Source: Sinomonas albida
GTDB taxonomy: Bacteria > Actinomycetota > Actinomycetes > Actinomycetales > Micrococcaceae
Assembly (NCBI RefSeq): GCF_004919045.1
Contig: NZ_SWDW01000003.1
Coordinates: 124,001 to 188,000 of the forward strand
DNA length: 64,000 bases
Direction: 5' to 3'
This document shows, piece after piece, positions 1-8,527 of the stretch (the first letter of the stretch is position 1; each line of letters opens with the position of its first letter). Below the pieces are notes generated by a model. That model saw only the letters and a program-made list of their open reading frames with translations, was not told the origin of the DNA and searched no databases. The position numbers and the translations under genes were made by a program.

Positions 1-71
1 AGGCGAGAGTAGCTGGATCGGCGACCCGTCGTCGCCGGCGGTCATGTGATACGTGGACACTTCGGTTCGCA
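1..71 (-). CDS. Start of probable 2-oxoacid dehydrogenase E1 component alpha subunit (partial)
   Basis: Only the first 24 codons are present, and the gene runs off the left edge. Reading leftwards from an ATG at 71, the peptide begins MRTEVSTYHMTAGDDG and continues SPIQLLSP. This resembles the N-terminus of actinobacterial pyruvate or branched-chain 2-oxoacid dehydrogenase E1-alpha subunits. A second in-frame ATG at 45 is possible but has no clear ribosome binding site. The gene diverges from an Lrp/AsnC regulator 140 bp away, a common arrangement for bkd/pdh-type operons. The assignment is tentative because so little is visible. Confidence 0.45.
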
Positions 72-211
72 TCCCTATCTGCTCGCGGGAGGCCTGTAGG
101 CCCCCGGGTTAATGTGACGATACTCACAACGAACAGGGGGTACAACCAACCGCGCCGAAACTGAGCAGGATGCCCTATTCGGCGGTGCGCTACCGTGCTA
201 ATCTGCGCATC

Positions 212-685
212 ATGCACCCCGTGGATGCCACCGACACCCGAATCTTGCGCGCTCTCGCCGTCGACCCGCGCAGAACCGTCGTGGCGCTCGCCCAAGAGCT
301 GGGCCTCTCGCGCAATACGGTTCAGGCACGCCTGTCCCGCCTCGAGCAGCACGCGTTCCTCGCCTTCGACCGCCGCATCAACCCGGCCTCCCTCGGATAT
401 CCACTCCTTGCGTTCATCACGGTGCATGTCCAACAGCGCAAGCTCGGCCCCATCACGGAGGCGATCGCCCAGATCCCGGAAGTGCTCGAGGGGCACGGCC
501 TGACGGGCACCGCGGACCTCCTGCTCCGCGTCGTCGCCGTCGACGCCGAGGACCTGTTCCGGATCAACGGCAAGATCCTCGCGTGCGACGGTGTCGAACG
601 GACCGACACGGCTCTCGCCATGGGAGAGCTCGTTCCGTTCCGCATGGACCCGCTCCTCGAACGGGGTCCGCGGCCAGCCGGTTAG
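212..685 (+). CDS. Lrp/AsnC family transcriptional regulator
   Basis: A 157-residue DNA-binding regulator of the leucine-responsive/AsnC type. Residues 5-45 form the AsnC-type helix-turn-helix (TRILRALAVD, then LAQELGLSRNTVQARLSRLE). The remainder matches the RAM effector-binding domain, with hydrophobic strands around LAFITVHVQ and the loop GTADLLLRVVA. The length is normal. The ATG at 212 was preferred over 170 because the family begins just before the D-x-x-D-x-x-I-L segment. It is divergent from a probable E1-alpha gene, so the likely target is the shared 140-bp promoter and the likely effector an amino or keto acid. Both of these are inferences. Confidence 0.88.
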   Translation: MHPVDATDTRILRALAVDPRRTVVALAQELGLSRNTVQARLSRLEQHAFLAFDRRINPASLGYPLLAFITVHVQQRKLGPITEAIAQIPEVLEGHGLTGTADLLLRVVAVDAEDLFRINGKILACDGVERTDTALAMGELVPFRMDPLLERGPRPAG

Positions 686-718
686 GGACATGACCGTTCT
701 TGTCACAGAATTGGGGTC

Positions 719-2374
719 ATGGACGTCGTCTTGGATGTCATGCTCCTTGGCCAACGCCGCTTTCATGAACTGAGCCTGCGGGCCCAGGTCGTCTTGAGGC
801 AGCTGCCGCTCAACCTCACGATGATCCTGGTGTGCGGGATCTCCGTGCTCTCGGACACGTCCGACTTCGCGGACCTCGGATTCGTGGCCAGCCAGCTGCT
901 GGCGCTGGCCCTTCTGGGTGCCTGCGCGGCGGTTCCGTGGGATCGACTTCCCTACTGGTCCTTCCTCGTCATCCCGGTGCTGGACTTCTATCCGATCGCG
1001 CTGCTCAGATTCTCCGACAACGACCTGCTGCCCGGACTCGGCCTCCTGGCGGTCTTTCCCGTGATGTGGCTCGCGGGCTCGGGCTACCGGCCACGCGGCG
1101 CGGTCGCCTTCGGAACGATCTCGACCCTCCTCATGGTCTGGGTCCCCCACTTCCTCGACGGAACGGCGAACGTCAGCACGCTCTCGTCCGAGCTCCTCAC
1201 GCCGTTCACGATGCTCACGGTCGGGGTGGCCACGTCGGTCAGCGCTCTGAGCAGCAGCGCCCAGCGCCGCCAGATCGCGGAGCTGCTCGATCGCAGCGAG
1301 ACGCGCCAGCAGCTCCTCGAGACGATCGTCGACACGGTCGATGTCGGGGTCGTCGTCGTCGATACCGCTGGGGAGATCCTGCTCATGAATGCCCGGCAGC
1401 AGGAGCTGCACCGTGCTGCCCTTCCCGACGGCGCCGATACGGCGCGCGAGCCCGAGCTGCTGGTCTTCGCAGACGGATCCGACAAACTCGTCCCGAGCGA
1501 GCGACGCCCTGCCGCGCGGGCCGTGGCCGGCGAGACGATCACGCACGAGCTATTCCGGCTCGGAACCGGGCAACGGTCCCGAACCGTGTCCGTCTCTGCT
1601 CGACCGTTCCGCGACGCGGGCGGAGAGATGATGGGATCGGCCTTGGCCTTCTCCGACGTCACCGACGTGGTCGCGGCCGTGCGTGCCCGCGACACGTTCC
1701 TCGCGGCAATGTCGCACGAGTTCCGGACACCGCTCACGAGTCTCCTCGGCTACGCCGAGCTGCTCCACGACGACCCTTCACTGAGCCCCGCCGCCCGCTC
1801 CGACACACTCGTCATGGCCCGCAATGCACGGCACCTCAACAAGATGGTGGACGACATCTTGGCCGCCGCAACGCCCGGCGCCACGGAGACGCACCAGCCC
1901 AGCGCCATGGACCTCGCCCAGCTCGTCCGCGACGCCGTGGACTCGGCGTCGCCGGATGCGGCGCGCCGTGACATCACCATCCACCTCACGGCCGACGGCG
2001 AGCTGCCGGTGTACGGCGACCGCACCGGATTCGTGCGCCTCCTCGACAATCTCATCTCGAACGCGCTCAAGTACTCGAGCGACGGCACGGCCGTCACACT
2101 CAGGACAGGGCGGGAGGGACGCTGGGCCGTCTTCTCGGTCTCTGACCAGGGCATCGGGATTCCCCCGGAGGATCTGCCGCGCATCTTCACGCGATTCCAG
2201 CGGAGCTCGGCCGCGGTGCGCTCGGGCATCCCTGGGACCGGGCTCGGCCTCGCTTTGGCGCGCGAGGTGGCGGTGCGGCACGGCGGAGACCTCGAGTGCG
2301 AGAGCGAGCTCGGCGTGGGGAGCACGTTCACGCTGCGCCTGCCGTTGCGGATCGGCGCGGCGGAACGACGTTAG
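719..2374 (+). CDS. Membrane PAS-domain sensor histidine kinase
   Basis: A 551-residue two-component sensor. Residues about 20-170 hold five or six hydrophobic segments. A PAS domain follows at about 195-310, beginning around LETIVDTVDVGVVVVD. The HisKA dimerisation helix carries the H-box MSHEFRTPL, with phospho-acceptor His333. The ATP-binding domain has an N-box (NLISNALKYS), a G1 box (DQGIGIPPEDL), an F-box (IFTRFQRSS) and a G2 box (GTGLGLALAR), so it looks catalytically complete. No response regulator lies beside it, so it is an orphan or part of a phosphorelay. The ATG at 740 is an alternative start. The stimulus cannot be told from the sequence. Confidence 0.88.
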   Translation: MDVVLDVMLLGQRRFHELSLRAQVVLRQLPLNLTMILVCGISVLSDTSDFADLGFVASQLLALALLGACAAVPWDRLPYWSFLVIPVLDFYPIALLRFSDNDLLPGLGLLAVFPVMWLAGSGYRPRGAVAFGTISTLLMVWVPHFLDGTANVSTLSSELLTPFTMLTVGVATSVSALSSSAQRRQIAELLDRSETRQQLLETIVDTVDVGVVVVDTAGEILLMNARQQELHRAALPDGADTAREPELLVFADGSDKLVPSERRPAARAVAGETITHELFRLGTGQRSRTVSVSARPFRDAGGEMMGSALAFSDVTDVVAAVRARDTFLAAMSHEFRTPLTSLLGYAELLHDDPSLSPAARSDTLVMARNARHLNKMVDDILAAATPGATETHQPSAMDLAQLVRDAVDSASPDAARRDITIHLTADGELPVYGDRTGFVRLLDNLISNALKYSSDGTAVTLRTGREGRWAVFSVSDQGIGIPPEDLPRIFTRFQRSSAAVRSGIPGTGLGLALAREVAVRHGGDLECESELGVGSTFTLRLPLRIGAAERR

Positions 2375-2430
2375 GCGGGGAGCGCTGCGCCTCGACCAGT
2401 CCGCCCGGCCGGCGGGCAGGGTGGGCGCGG

Positions 2431-3036
2431 TCAGGCGATCTTGGCGATGAGCTCCACGCAGCGGTCGAGGAACGCGTCCACCTGCGTCTCCTCGTAGCCG
2501 TCGCGGCCAGTCACGGTCCGGAAGACGGCCGTCCGGACGTCGTCGGCGCTCATGACGGCGTCATGCTCAAGGTAGTTGAGAAGCCTGTGGCACAGATCGT
2601 CGACGTCACGCGGGTTGTAGCTCGGGGCGCCGTTCTTCGACGGACGGCGGAACCGGTCGCCGTCGGGCCGGAGGAGCCGCGCACGGAGCACGCTCGCAAG
2701 GTGGCCGACCTCATGCAGCCACGCGTCCTCGCCCTCGCGGTCGATGAGCTCGTCACGCTCGCGCCGCGCCAGGGCATCCTCGAGCCGATCGAGCGCGGCG
2801 TCGACCTGGCCCGCGTCGTAGCCGCCGCGCACGGCGTCGAACGCCACGCTGCGCACCTGATGGCTCGTCACTGGCTCGGCTGAGGACGTATTGCGCAGGT
2901 AGGCCCGAGCGGCCTCCATGAACTTCTCGACCTGCTTCGGGCTGTACCCGAGATCGCCTCGGCCCACGCGATTGAACCCAGCCGCGGCTCCCGAACCATT
3001 GCGCGCCACAGTGCCTCCGTCCTCGTTGTCAAACAT
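2431..3036 (-). CDS. DivIVA-domain protein with three DivIVA-like repeats
   Basis: A 201-residue soluble protein built of three copies of the short DivIVA motif. One is near residues 29-47 (GYSPKQVEKFMEAARAYL), one near 61-90 (VRSVAFDAVRGGYDAGQVDA), and one in the last 37 residues (DGYEETQVDAFLDRCVELI). The long coiled coil of true DivIVA/Wag31 is absent, so this is one of the small DivIVA-domain proteins common in actinobacteria, not the polar growth protein itself. It starts 9 bp after cdsA and is probably cotranscribed with frr-cdsA. A role at the membrane or in cell-wall growth is inferred from the domain and from its lipid-synthesis neighbour. Confidence 0.8.
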   Translation of the reverse strand: MFDNEDGGTVARNGSGAAAGFNRVGRGDLGYSPKQVEKFMEAARAYLRNTSSAEPVTSHQVRSVAFDAVRGGYDAGQVDAALDRLEDALARRERDELIDREGEDAWLHEVGHLASVLRARLLRPDGDRFRRPSKNGAPSYNPRDVDDLCHRLLNYLEHDAVMSADDVRTAVFRTVTGRDGYEETQVDAFLDRCVELIAKIA

Positions 3037-3045
3037 TATCTTGCA

Positions 3046-4065
3046 TCACGCCCCGGGCAGGAGGCTGAATACGACATACGCCACCGGCACGCCGAACAGG
3101 ATCGAATCGAGCCGGTCCATCATGCCGCCATGCCCCGGCAGGATGCTGCTCATGTCCTTGATGCCCAGCTCGCGCTTGACCATCGACTCAGCGAGATCGC
3201 CAGCTGTCGCGGCACCGACCATGGCAAGGGCCAGCACGATGCCCTCCCACCAGGGGCGCCCCAGGATGAAGACGGTACCGAGGACGCCGATGACGACGGC
3301 GCCAGCCACCGATCCGGCGAATCCCTCCCACGACTTCTTCGGACTGATCTTGGGCGCCATGGGGTGCTTGCCAAGGCTCGCGCCGACGATGTAGCCGAAC
3401 GTGTCGTTCGCGAAGACCAGGAGGAGGGTCACGATGAGCTGCAACACGCTGTGGGGAACGGCAAGCCCCGGCCACACGCCGAGCGGCGGTGGCGTGACGC
3501 CTGAATCGTGCAGCGGAAGCACGGAGAAGCCCACGAAGAAGGGGATCCACAGCAGCACGAAGACGCCGCCCACCACGTTCGTCACAGCGCCGTGGGCCGA
3601 CTCCAGGCTCTGCCACAGGAGCACTGCGGCACTTGCCGCCACGAGGGCGAACAGCTGCGCCTCGGGTCCGCCGAAGAACGCGGAGAACGGGATCGCGACC
3701 GAGCCGATGAGGACCGGGACGATCGGGATGGTCGTCTTCCGCGTCTGAAGCGCCCGAAAGACCTCCCACACGCCGAGAACGCCTGCGGCTGTCGCGACGA
3801 ATACGAAGCCGAGCGGCCAGAGGAACAGTCCTGCGAGCACGGCGGCGAGCAGGATGAGGCCCACCACGATCGCGGCTGGCAGGTTCCGCCCTGCTCTCGG
3901 GGTCGGCGACGCCGCCGCAGCAGCGCTCGCGGCGGCTTTTTCGGCGTCGTCCGCCGCGCGGCGGGCGCGCCGGGAGCTCGGGGCACCCGGAGCGTCAGGG
4001 GCCGGCCCAGCGTGCTCTGGATGATGTCCAGGCTGCGGGCCGGCCTCGGGCTGGGGATCGGTCAT
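3046..4065 (-). CDS. cdsA: Phosphatidate cytidylyltransferase
   Basis: A 339-residue integral membrane enzyme that makes CDP-diacylglycerol from phosphatidate and CTP, the precursor of all phospholipids. A hydrophilic, Pro/Ala-rich N-terminus of about 70 residues precedes around eight membrane segments. The C-terminal region carries the family signature KRELGIKDMSSILPGHGG followed by MMDRLD, with its conserved Asp and His residues intact. The start codon overlaps the frr stop codon by one base (TGATG), so translation is likely coupled. The extended cytoplasmic N-terminus is usual in actinobacterial homologues. Confidence 0.95.
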   Translation of the reverse strand: MTDPQPEAGPQPGHHPEHAGPAPDAPGAPSSRRARRAADDAEKAAASAAAAASPTPRAGRNLPAAIVVGLILLAAVLAGLFLWPLGFVFVATAAGVLGVWEVFRALQTRKTTIPIVPVLIGSVAIPFSAFFGGPEAQLFALVAASAAVLLWQSLESAHGAVTNVVGGVFVLLWIPFFVGFSVLPLHDSGVTPPPLGVWPGLAVPHSVLQLIVTLLLVFANDTFGYIVGASLGKHPMAPKISPKKSWEGFAGSVAGAVVIGVLGTVFILGRPWWEGIVLALAMVGAATAGDLAESMVKRELGIKDMSSILPGHGGMMDRLDSILFGVPVAYVVFSLLPGA

Positions 4066-4622
4066 CAGACCTCGAGCAGCTCGGCTTCCTTGCGCTTCAC
4101 GAGCTCGTCGACGCTGTCCGTGTGCTGCTTGGTCAGGCCGTCGAGCTCACGCTCGCCGCGCACGCCGTCGTCCTCGCCGACCTCGCCGTCCTTGACGAGG
4201 CGGTCAAGGGACTCCTTGGCCTTGCGGCGGACGCTGCGGATGGACACCTTCGCGTCCTCGCCCTTGCCCTTGACGATCTTGACGTACTCCTTGCGGCGCT
4301 CCTGCGTGAGCTCAGGGAGCACCACGCGGATCACGTTGCCGTCGTTGGACGGGTTCGCGCCCACCTCCGAGTCGCTCAGTGCCCGCTCGATGTCGCGGAG
4401 CGCGGTCTTGTCGAACGGCGTGATGAGGATCGTGCGCGCGTCCGAGACCTGGAACGAGGCGAGCTGCTGGAGGGGCGTCGGAGTGCCGTAGTACTCGACC
4501 ATGACCTTCGCATACAGGGCGGGGTTGGCGCGGCCGGTCCGGATCGAGGCGAAGTCCTCCTTGGCCACCTCGACGGCCTTCTCCATCTTTTCGGCGGCTT
4601 CGAGAAGAGTCTCTTCGATCAC
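4065..4622 (-). CDS. frr: Ribosome recycling factor
   Basis: A 185-residue factor that, with EF-G, splits post-termination ribosomes. The length equals the family norm when translation starts at the GTG at 4622. An AGGAG lies nine bases upstream of that GTG, so it was preferred over the open frame extending to 4685. Conserved stretches include SIRTGRANPAL, YYGTPTPLQQLA, the Asn-rich loop NPSNDGNVIRV and LTQERRKEYVK. The C-terminal helix DELVKRKEAELLEV is typical. The gene sits 73 bp after pyrH and overlaps cdsA by one base, the standard pyrH-frr-cdsA arrangement. Confidence 0.96.
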   Translation of the reverse strand: MIEETLLEAAEKMEKAVEVAKEDFASIRTGRANPALYAKVMVEYYGTPTPLQQLASFQVSDARTILITPFDKTALRDIERALSDSEVGANPSNDGNVIRVVLPELTQERRKEYVKIVKGKGEDAKVSIRSVRRKAKESLDRLVKDGEVGEDDGVRGERELDGLTKQHTDSVDELVKRKEAELLEV

Positions 4623-4695
4623 GATTGCTTGGCTCCTGATTCGTGGGCTGCGGACAGCTGGCTGTTGCTCAAGGACTCCTGACATCCTAGCGGGA

Positions 4696-5463
4696 TTACG
4701 GGGTCACCACCGTGCCGAGCTGGCCGTCAAGGATGGCCTTCGTGACGTTGCCCTCGCCCTGCATGCCGAACACGATCATCGTGAGGCCGTTGTCCTTGCA
4801 CATCGTCATCGCCGTCTGGTCCATGACCCGGATATCGCGGCGGAGCGCCTCGTCGTAGGTCAGGCGCTCGAGCTTGCGCGCCGAGGGGTCCTTCTTGGGG
4901 TCCGCCGTGTAGACGCCGTCCACTCCGCTCTTGGCCATGAGGACCACGTCGGCGTGCACCTCGAGCGCGCGCTGGACGGCCACGGTGTCCGTCGAGAAGT
5001 ACGGGAGGCCGGCGCCAGCACCGAAGATGACGACGCGGCCCTTCTCCATGTGCCGGATCGCCCGCCGCGGGATGTAGGCCTCAGCAACCTGGCCCATGGT
5101 GATCGCGCTCTGGACCCGCGTCTCCACCCCGGCCTGCTCGAGGAAGTCTTGGAGGGCAAGGCAGTTCATGACCGTGCCGAGCATGCCCATGTAGTCGGCG
5201 CGCGAGCGGTCCATGCCGCTCTGCGAGAGCTCGGCGCCGCGGAAGAAGTTGCCGCCGCCCACCACGATCGCGACCTCGACGTCGTCGACGGCAGATGCAA
5301 TCTCGCGCGCTACGCCCTGCACGGTGGCCGGGTCGACGCCGAGCTTGCCCCCGCCGAAGACCTCGCCGGACAGCTTGAGAAGGACACGGCGTCGGCGGGG
5401 AGGAACCGGGTCATCGGCGATGGGGAGGGTAGTGGTCTGCACGTCGGTCTCTACGGTGTCCAT
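4696..5463 (-). CDS. pyrH: UMP kinase (uridylate kinase)
   Basis: A 255-residue amino-acid-kinase-fold enzyme that phosphorylates UMP to UDP for pyrimidine nucleotide supply. Recognisable parts are the N-terminal phosphate loop KLSGEVFGG, the GGGNFFRG loop, [16 protein letters not shown] with its lid segment, and the C-terminal [12 protein letters not shown]. About 20 polar residues precede the fold, as in other high-GC Gram-positive PyrH proteins. It lies between the tsf terminator and frr, and is probably the first gene of a pyrH-frr-cdsA-divIVA-like transcript. Confidence 0.96.
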   Translation of the reverse strand: MDTVETDVQTTTLPIADDPVPPRRRRVLLKLSGEVFGGGKLGVDPATVQGVAREIASAVDDVEVAIVVGGGNFFRGAELSQSGMDRSRADYMGMLGTVMNCLALQDFLEQAGVETRVQSAITMGQVAEAYIPRRAIRHMEKGRVVIFGAGAGLPYFSTDTVAVQRALEVHADVVLMAKSGVDGVYTADPKKDPSARKLERLTYDEALRRDIRVMDQTAMTMCKDNGLTMIVFGMQGEGNVTKAILDGQLGTVVTP

Positions 5464-5532
5464 GAGTGATCTGTCCCCTCGAACCAGTGGATTGGGCCTT
5501 GGTCTAGATTATCGGCATTGCTGGCGCGCAAA

Positions 5533-5561
5533 AGGGGCGGCCACACGGGGTGGCCGCCCCT
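5533..5561 (-). terminator. Rho-independent terminator after tsf
   Basis: A perfect 12-bp stem (AGGGGCGGCCAC and its complement) closes a 5-nt loop. On the minus strand it is followed directly by TTTT (5530-5533). It lies 38 bp after the tsf stop and 70 bp before pyrH, so it should separate the rpsB-tsf transcript from pyrH-frr-cdsA. Confidence 0.85.
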
Positions 5562-5598
5562 CACGCTGGGTGGCTGCGAACAGCCGGGGGTGGATCGG

Positions 5599-6435
5599 CT
5601 AGGCGCCGACGCGGAAGCGCGCGAACGCGGTAGCCTCGACGCCAGCCTCCTGGAGGACCTGGCCGACGCTCTTCTTGGCGTCCTTCGCGAAGGCCTGGTC
5701 GAGGAGGACCTCGCCCTTGAAGAAGCCCGTCACGCGGCCTTCGACGATCTTCGTGAGGGCGGCCTCGGGCTTGCCCTCGGCACGGGCGGTCTCCTCGGCG
5801 ATACGGCGCTCCGACTCGACGAGGTCAGCCGGGACGTCCTCGCGGCGGAGGTAGTTCGGCGACATCGCGGCGACGTGCACTGCGACGTCGTGGGCAGCGG
5901 CCTGAGCCGCCTCGCCCTCGCCGCTGACCGCGAGCAGCACGCCGACCTGGGCCGGGAGGTCCTTGGACGTCTTGTGGAGGTAGGCGTCCACGGTCGCGCC
6001 TTCGATGCGCGCAACGCGGCGCACGGCGACCTTCTCGCCGAGCACGGCGCCTTCCTCAACGACGAACTCGCTCACGGGCTTGCCGTCGATCTGGGCCGCG
6101 AGGAGGGCCTCGACGTCCGAGGCGCCCGAAGCGATGGCCGCACCGAGCACGCGGTCGGCGAGCTCGATGAACTTGGCGGACTTGGCAACGAAGTCGGTCT
6201 CGCAGTTGACCTCGACCATGACGCCGACGCCGTTCTCGACCTTCGCGGCCACGAGGCCCTCGGCGGTCGAGCGGCCTTCGCGCTTGGTGGCGCCCTTGAG
6301 GCCCTTGATGCGGATGATCTCGATGGCCTTCTCGGCGTCGCCGTTGGCCTCGTCGAGAGCCTTCTTGACGTCCATCATGCCGGCACCCGTGCGCTCGCGC
6401 AGGGCCTTGATGTCAGCAGCGGTGTAGTTCGCCAT
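5599..6435 (-). CDS. tsf: Translation elongation factor Ts
   Basis: A 278-residue guanine-nucleotide exchange factor for EF-Tu. The start at 6435 gives the canonical N-terminus [19 protein letters not shown]. The family signature [11 protein letters not shown] lies near residues 20-30 and the EF-Tu contact sequence [10 protein letters not shown] near 75-85. The rest forms the two core subdomains. The open frame continues upstream to 6501 but would include the intergenic hairpin, so that extension was rejected. It is the second gene of the rpsB-tsf pair. Confidence 0.97.
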   Translation of the reverse strand: MANYTAADIKALRERTGAGMMDVKKALDEANGDAEKAIEIIRIKGLKGATKREGRSTAEGLVAAKVENGVGVMVEVNCETDFVAKSAKFIELADRVLGAAIASGASDVEALLAAQIDGKPVSEFVVEEGAVLGEKVAVRRVARIEGATVDAYLHKTSKDLPAQVGVLLAVSGEGEAAQAAAHDVAVHVAAMSPNYLRREDVPADLVESERRIAEETARAEGKPEAALTKIVEGRVTGFFKGEVLLDQAFAKDAKKSVGQVLQEAGVEATAFARFRVGA

Positions 6436-6473
6436 GTGAACCCCTCTGTCTCGTTCTCTGCACTTCTCACAGT

Positions 6474-6507
6474 GGCAGGATGGCACCGGGTCCGGTGCCA
6501 TCCTGCC
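6474..6507 (-). promoter_or_regulatory. Strong hairpin between rpsB and tsf (proximal to tsf)
   Basis: A perfect 15-bp stem (GGCAGGATGGCACCG with its complement) closes a 4-nt loop, 38 bp before the tsf start. With the hairpin at 6517-6540 it fills the rpsB-tsf spacer. Neither is followed by a T run on the minus strand. They are more likely an attenuator, mRNA 3'-end protector or processing site than a full terminator, because tsf has no other obvious promoter. Confidence 0.7.
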
Positions 6508-6516
6508 GTCAGCCTC

Positions 6517-6540
6517 CGGGCCGGGCGCATGCCCGGCCCG
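6517..6540 (-). promoter_or_regulatory. Second hairpin between rpsB and tsf (proximal to rpsB)
   Basis: A perfect 10-bp stem (CGGGCCGGGC / GCCCGGCCCG) with loop GCAT, starting 17 bp after the rpsB stop. It is the first of two stacked stem-loops in the spacer, with no T tract. It probably sets the rpsB:tsf expression ratio or protects the rpsB mRNA 3' end. Confidence 0.65.
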
Positions 6541-6557
6541 AAGGAATGGTTTGGGGG

Positions 6558-7439
6558 CTAGTTCTGCTCACCCTCGGCCGGAGCGGCCTCGGCGGCGGGA
6601 GCGGCCTCGGCGGCGGGAGCAGCCTCAGCGGCCGGAGCTGCTTCGGCGGCCGGAGCGGCCTCCTCGGCGTTCTGACCCTCGAGGAGCTCGCGCTCCCACT
6701 CGGCGAGCGGCTCGGCGGACGAGGCACCCTCGGAACCGGAGCCGCGGTTGTTGCGGGCGATCAGGCCCTCGGCCACGGCGTCGGCCACCACACGGGTGAG
6801 GAGGTTGACGGAGCGGATCGCGTCGTCGTTGCCCGGGATCGGGAAGTTGACCTCGTCGGGATCGCAGTTCGTGTCGAGGATCGCCACGACCGGGATGCCA
6901 AGCTTCTTGGCCTCGTCGACCGCGAGGTGCTCCTTCTTGGTGTCGACGACCCAGAGGAGCGCCGGCGTGCGCGTGAGGTTGCGGATGCCGCCGAGGGTCT
7001 TCTCGAGCTTGTCCTTCTCGCGCTCGAGGATGAGGAGCTCCTTCTTGGTGCGGCCCGAACCGGCCACGTCCTCGAAGTCGATCTCCTCGAGCTCCTTGAG
7101 GCGCTGGATGCGCTTGGCAACGGTGGAGAAGTTGGTGAGCATGCCGCCGAGCCAACGCTGGTTGACGTACGGCTGGCCGACGCGCATGGCCTGCTCGGCG
7201 ATGGCCTCCTGGGCCTGCTTCTTCGTACCGACGAAGAGGACCGTGCCGCCCTTGGCGACGGTGGCCTTGACGTGCTCGTAGGCGCGGTCGATGTACGACA
7301 GCGACTGCTGCAGGTCAATGATGTAGATGCCGTTGCGCTCGGTGAAGATGAACCGCTTCATCTTCGGGTTCCAACGGCGGGTCTGGTGACCGAAGTGGAC
7401 GCCGCTGTCGAGCAGCTGGCGCATGGTGACGACGGGCAT
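6558..7439 (-). CDS. rpsB: 30S ribosomal protein S2 with an Ala/Glu/Pro-rich tail
   Basis: A 293-residue S2 protein. The conserved N-terminus [20 protein letters not shown], the family motif [13 protein letters not shown] and the metal-loop region [15 protein letters not shown] are all present. The conserved body ends near residue 240. The last 50 or so residues are a low-complexity tail of repeated EAAPAA units ending in GEQN. Such tails are common in actinobacterial S2 and vary between strains. A 452-bp upstream region with a likely distant promoter precedes it. It is the first gene of rpsB-tsf. Confidence 0.97.
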   Translation of the reverse strand: MPVVTMRQLLDSGVHFGHQTRRWNPKMKRFIFTERNGIYIIDLQQSLSYIDRAYEHVKATVAKGGTVLFVGTKKQAQEAIAEQAMRVGQPYVNQRWLGGMLTNFSTVAKRIQRLKELEEIDFEDVAGSGRTKKELLILEREKDKLEKTLGGIRNLTRTPALLWVVDTKKEHLAVDEAKKLGIPVVAILDTNCDPDEVNFPIPGNDDAIRSVNLLTRVVADAVAEGLIARNNRGSGSEGASSAEPLAEWERELLEGQNAEEAAPAAEAAPAAEAAPAAEAAPAAEAAPAEGEQN

Positions 7440-7891
7440 GCCGACGCTCCTTCCGGCAGGTCATTTCGTGAGGGAGCCTTCTCGGCTGCCCTTGCCCCTG
7501 CCCTTGTTCTGACGGTTGTTCGACGGCGGCCGGTTGGCCGCTGTCCCTGGCATCCCCTGCAGTCCCGGACCGCCCGGCTGCAATCAGCTGAGCGGACCGT
7601 CGGGCACAGGGCCACGCCGTCGGACGGCGGGGCGCTGGATGCGCGGAGTCGGCATTCCCTACCTCGCGCATGGCATGACAAGCAAGTGACATGACAAGAG
7701 GGAGCAGAAAGCCGCGGCTCTCAGTGTACTACAGGGGCACGAGCTGATCGGCGCGACGTCGCGGATCCACACGCCGCTTCCTCCGGGGGCGAGGCCCGAT
7801 TTCCCCTCCCCAGAAACGAACGACGGCGGAGCGTCCACATCGAGCGCGGCGCACCTCCCGCGCCAGGCCCGTCGGATGGAAGTCTCACCTC
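7440..7891. other. Gene-free divergent region upstream of rpsB and the M23 gene
   Basis: This 452-bp region contains no convincing gene. On the minus strand a TACACT box (7723-7728) could be the -10 element for rpsB, giving a leader of roughly 275 nt. That leader contains a short GC stem around CGCCGTC/GGA/CGGCG (near 7618). I recognise no known riboswitch or ribosomal-protein leader in it. The promoter of the plus-strand M23 gene must also lie here but is not obvious. Confidence 0.5.
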
Positions 7892-8437
7892 ATGCTCGTC
7901 TTCTCGCCAGGCCTGCTTTTCGCGGCCGCCGTCATCCTCGCCTCGCAAGTGCACCTACCCCTGATGTTCGGTGACGTGCCGGAGTCGGTGGCAGCCGGTC
8001 CTGCAAGCGCCGCCCCGCGCGAGGCGTGGGGCTGGCCGCTCTCGCCGCGACCCGCCGTCGTCCGCAGCTTCGACGCCCCTGAGCGACCATGGCTTTCCGG
8101 GCACCGCGGCGTGGACCTTGCGAGCGCACCCGCGCAGGAGCTCCACTCCCCCGCGCCCGGTGTGGTGGTGTTCGCTGGGCAGGTCGTGGACCGTCCCGTC
8201 GTGACAGTCGACCACGGGAATGGCCTGCGGAGCAGCTTCGAGCCGATCGAGACGACCCTCAGCTCGGGCGACCGCGTCGAGGCGGGGCAGACTCTCGGCC
8301 GGCTCTGGACTGGAAGCACCCATTGCCGCGCGGGCCCGTGCGTTCACTGGGGCGTGCGCGATGGCGACGACTACGTGAATCCGCTCAAGTTCCTCGCCGA
8401 CACGCGGCCATCGATCCTGCTGCCGTGGAGCGAGTGA
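7892..8437 (+). CDS. M23 family peptidase-like secreted or anchored protein
   Basis: A 181-residue LytM-like protein. A hydrophobic N-terminal segment (LLFAAAVILASQVHLPL) suggests a signal peptide or anchor. The M23 domain covers about 55-170, with the zinc motif HRGVD, the core SPAPGVVVFAG, and GVRDGDDYVNPL at the end. The usual HxH motif reads CVHWG, so a cysteine replaces the first histidine. I recall this variant from other actinobacterial M23 proteins, and Cys can bind zinc. It may be a peptidoglycan endopeptidase or an inactive activator of one. It ends 90 bp before a convergent acyl-CoA dehydrogenase gene. Confidence 0.85.
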   Translation: MLVFSPGLLFAAAVILASQVHLPLMFGDVPESVAAGPASAAPREAWGWPLSPRPAVVRSFDAPERPWLSGHRGVDLASAPAQELHSPAPGVVVFAGQVVDRPVVTVDHGNGLRSSFEPIETTLSSGDRVEAGQTLGRLWTGSTHCRAGPCVHWGVRDGDDYVNPLKFLADTRPSILLPWSE

Positions 8438-8478
8438 CAGCGCCCGAAAAATGGGGCAGACCTGCCGGCCCCTGACGG

Positions 8479-8508
8479 CTGCCGCCCACCCGAGGCGGGT
8501 CACGGCAG
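8479..8508. terminator. Bidirectional terminator-like hairpin between M23 and acyl-CoA dehydrogenase genes
   Basis: The stem CTGCCG / CGGCAG encloses a second stem ACCCG / CGGGT with loop AGG and small internal bulges. It sits in the 90-bp gap between two convergent genes. There is no T tract, as is usual at such high GC. Confidence 0.5.
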
Positions 8509-8527
8509 TCCTCGGCATGTCGGACGC

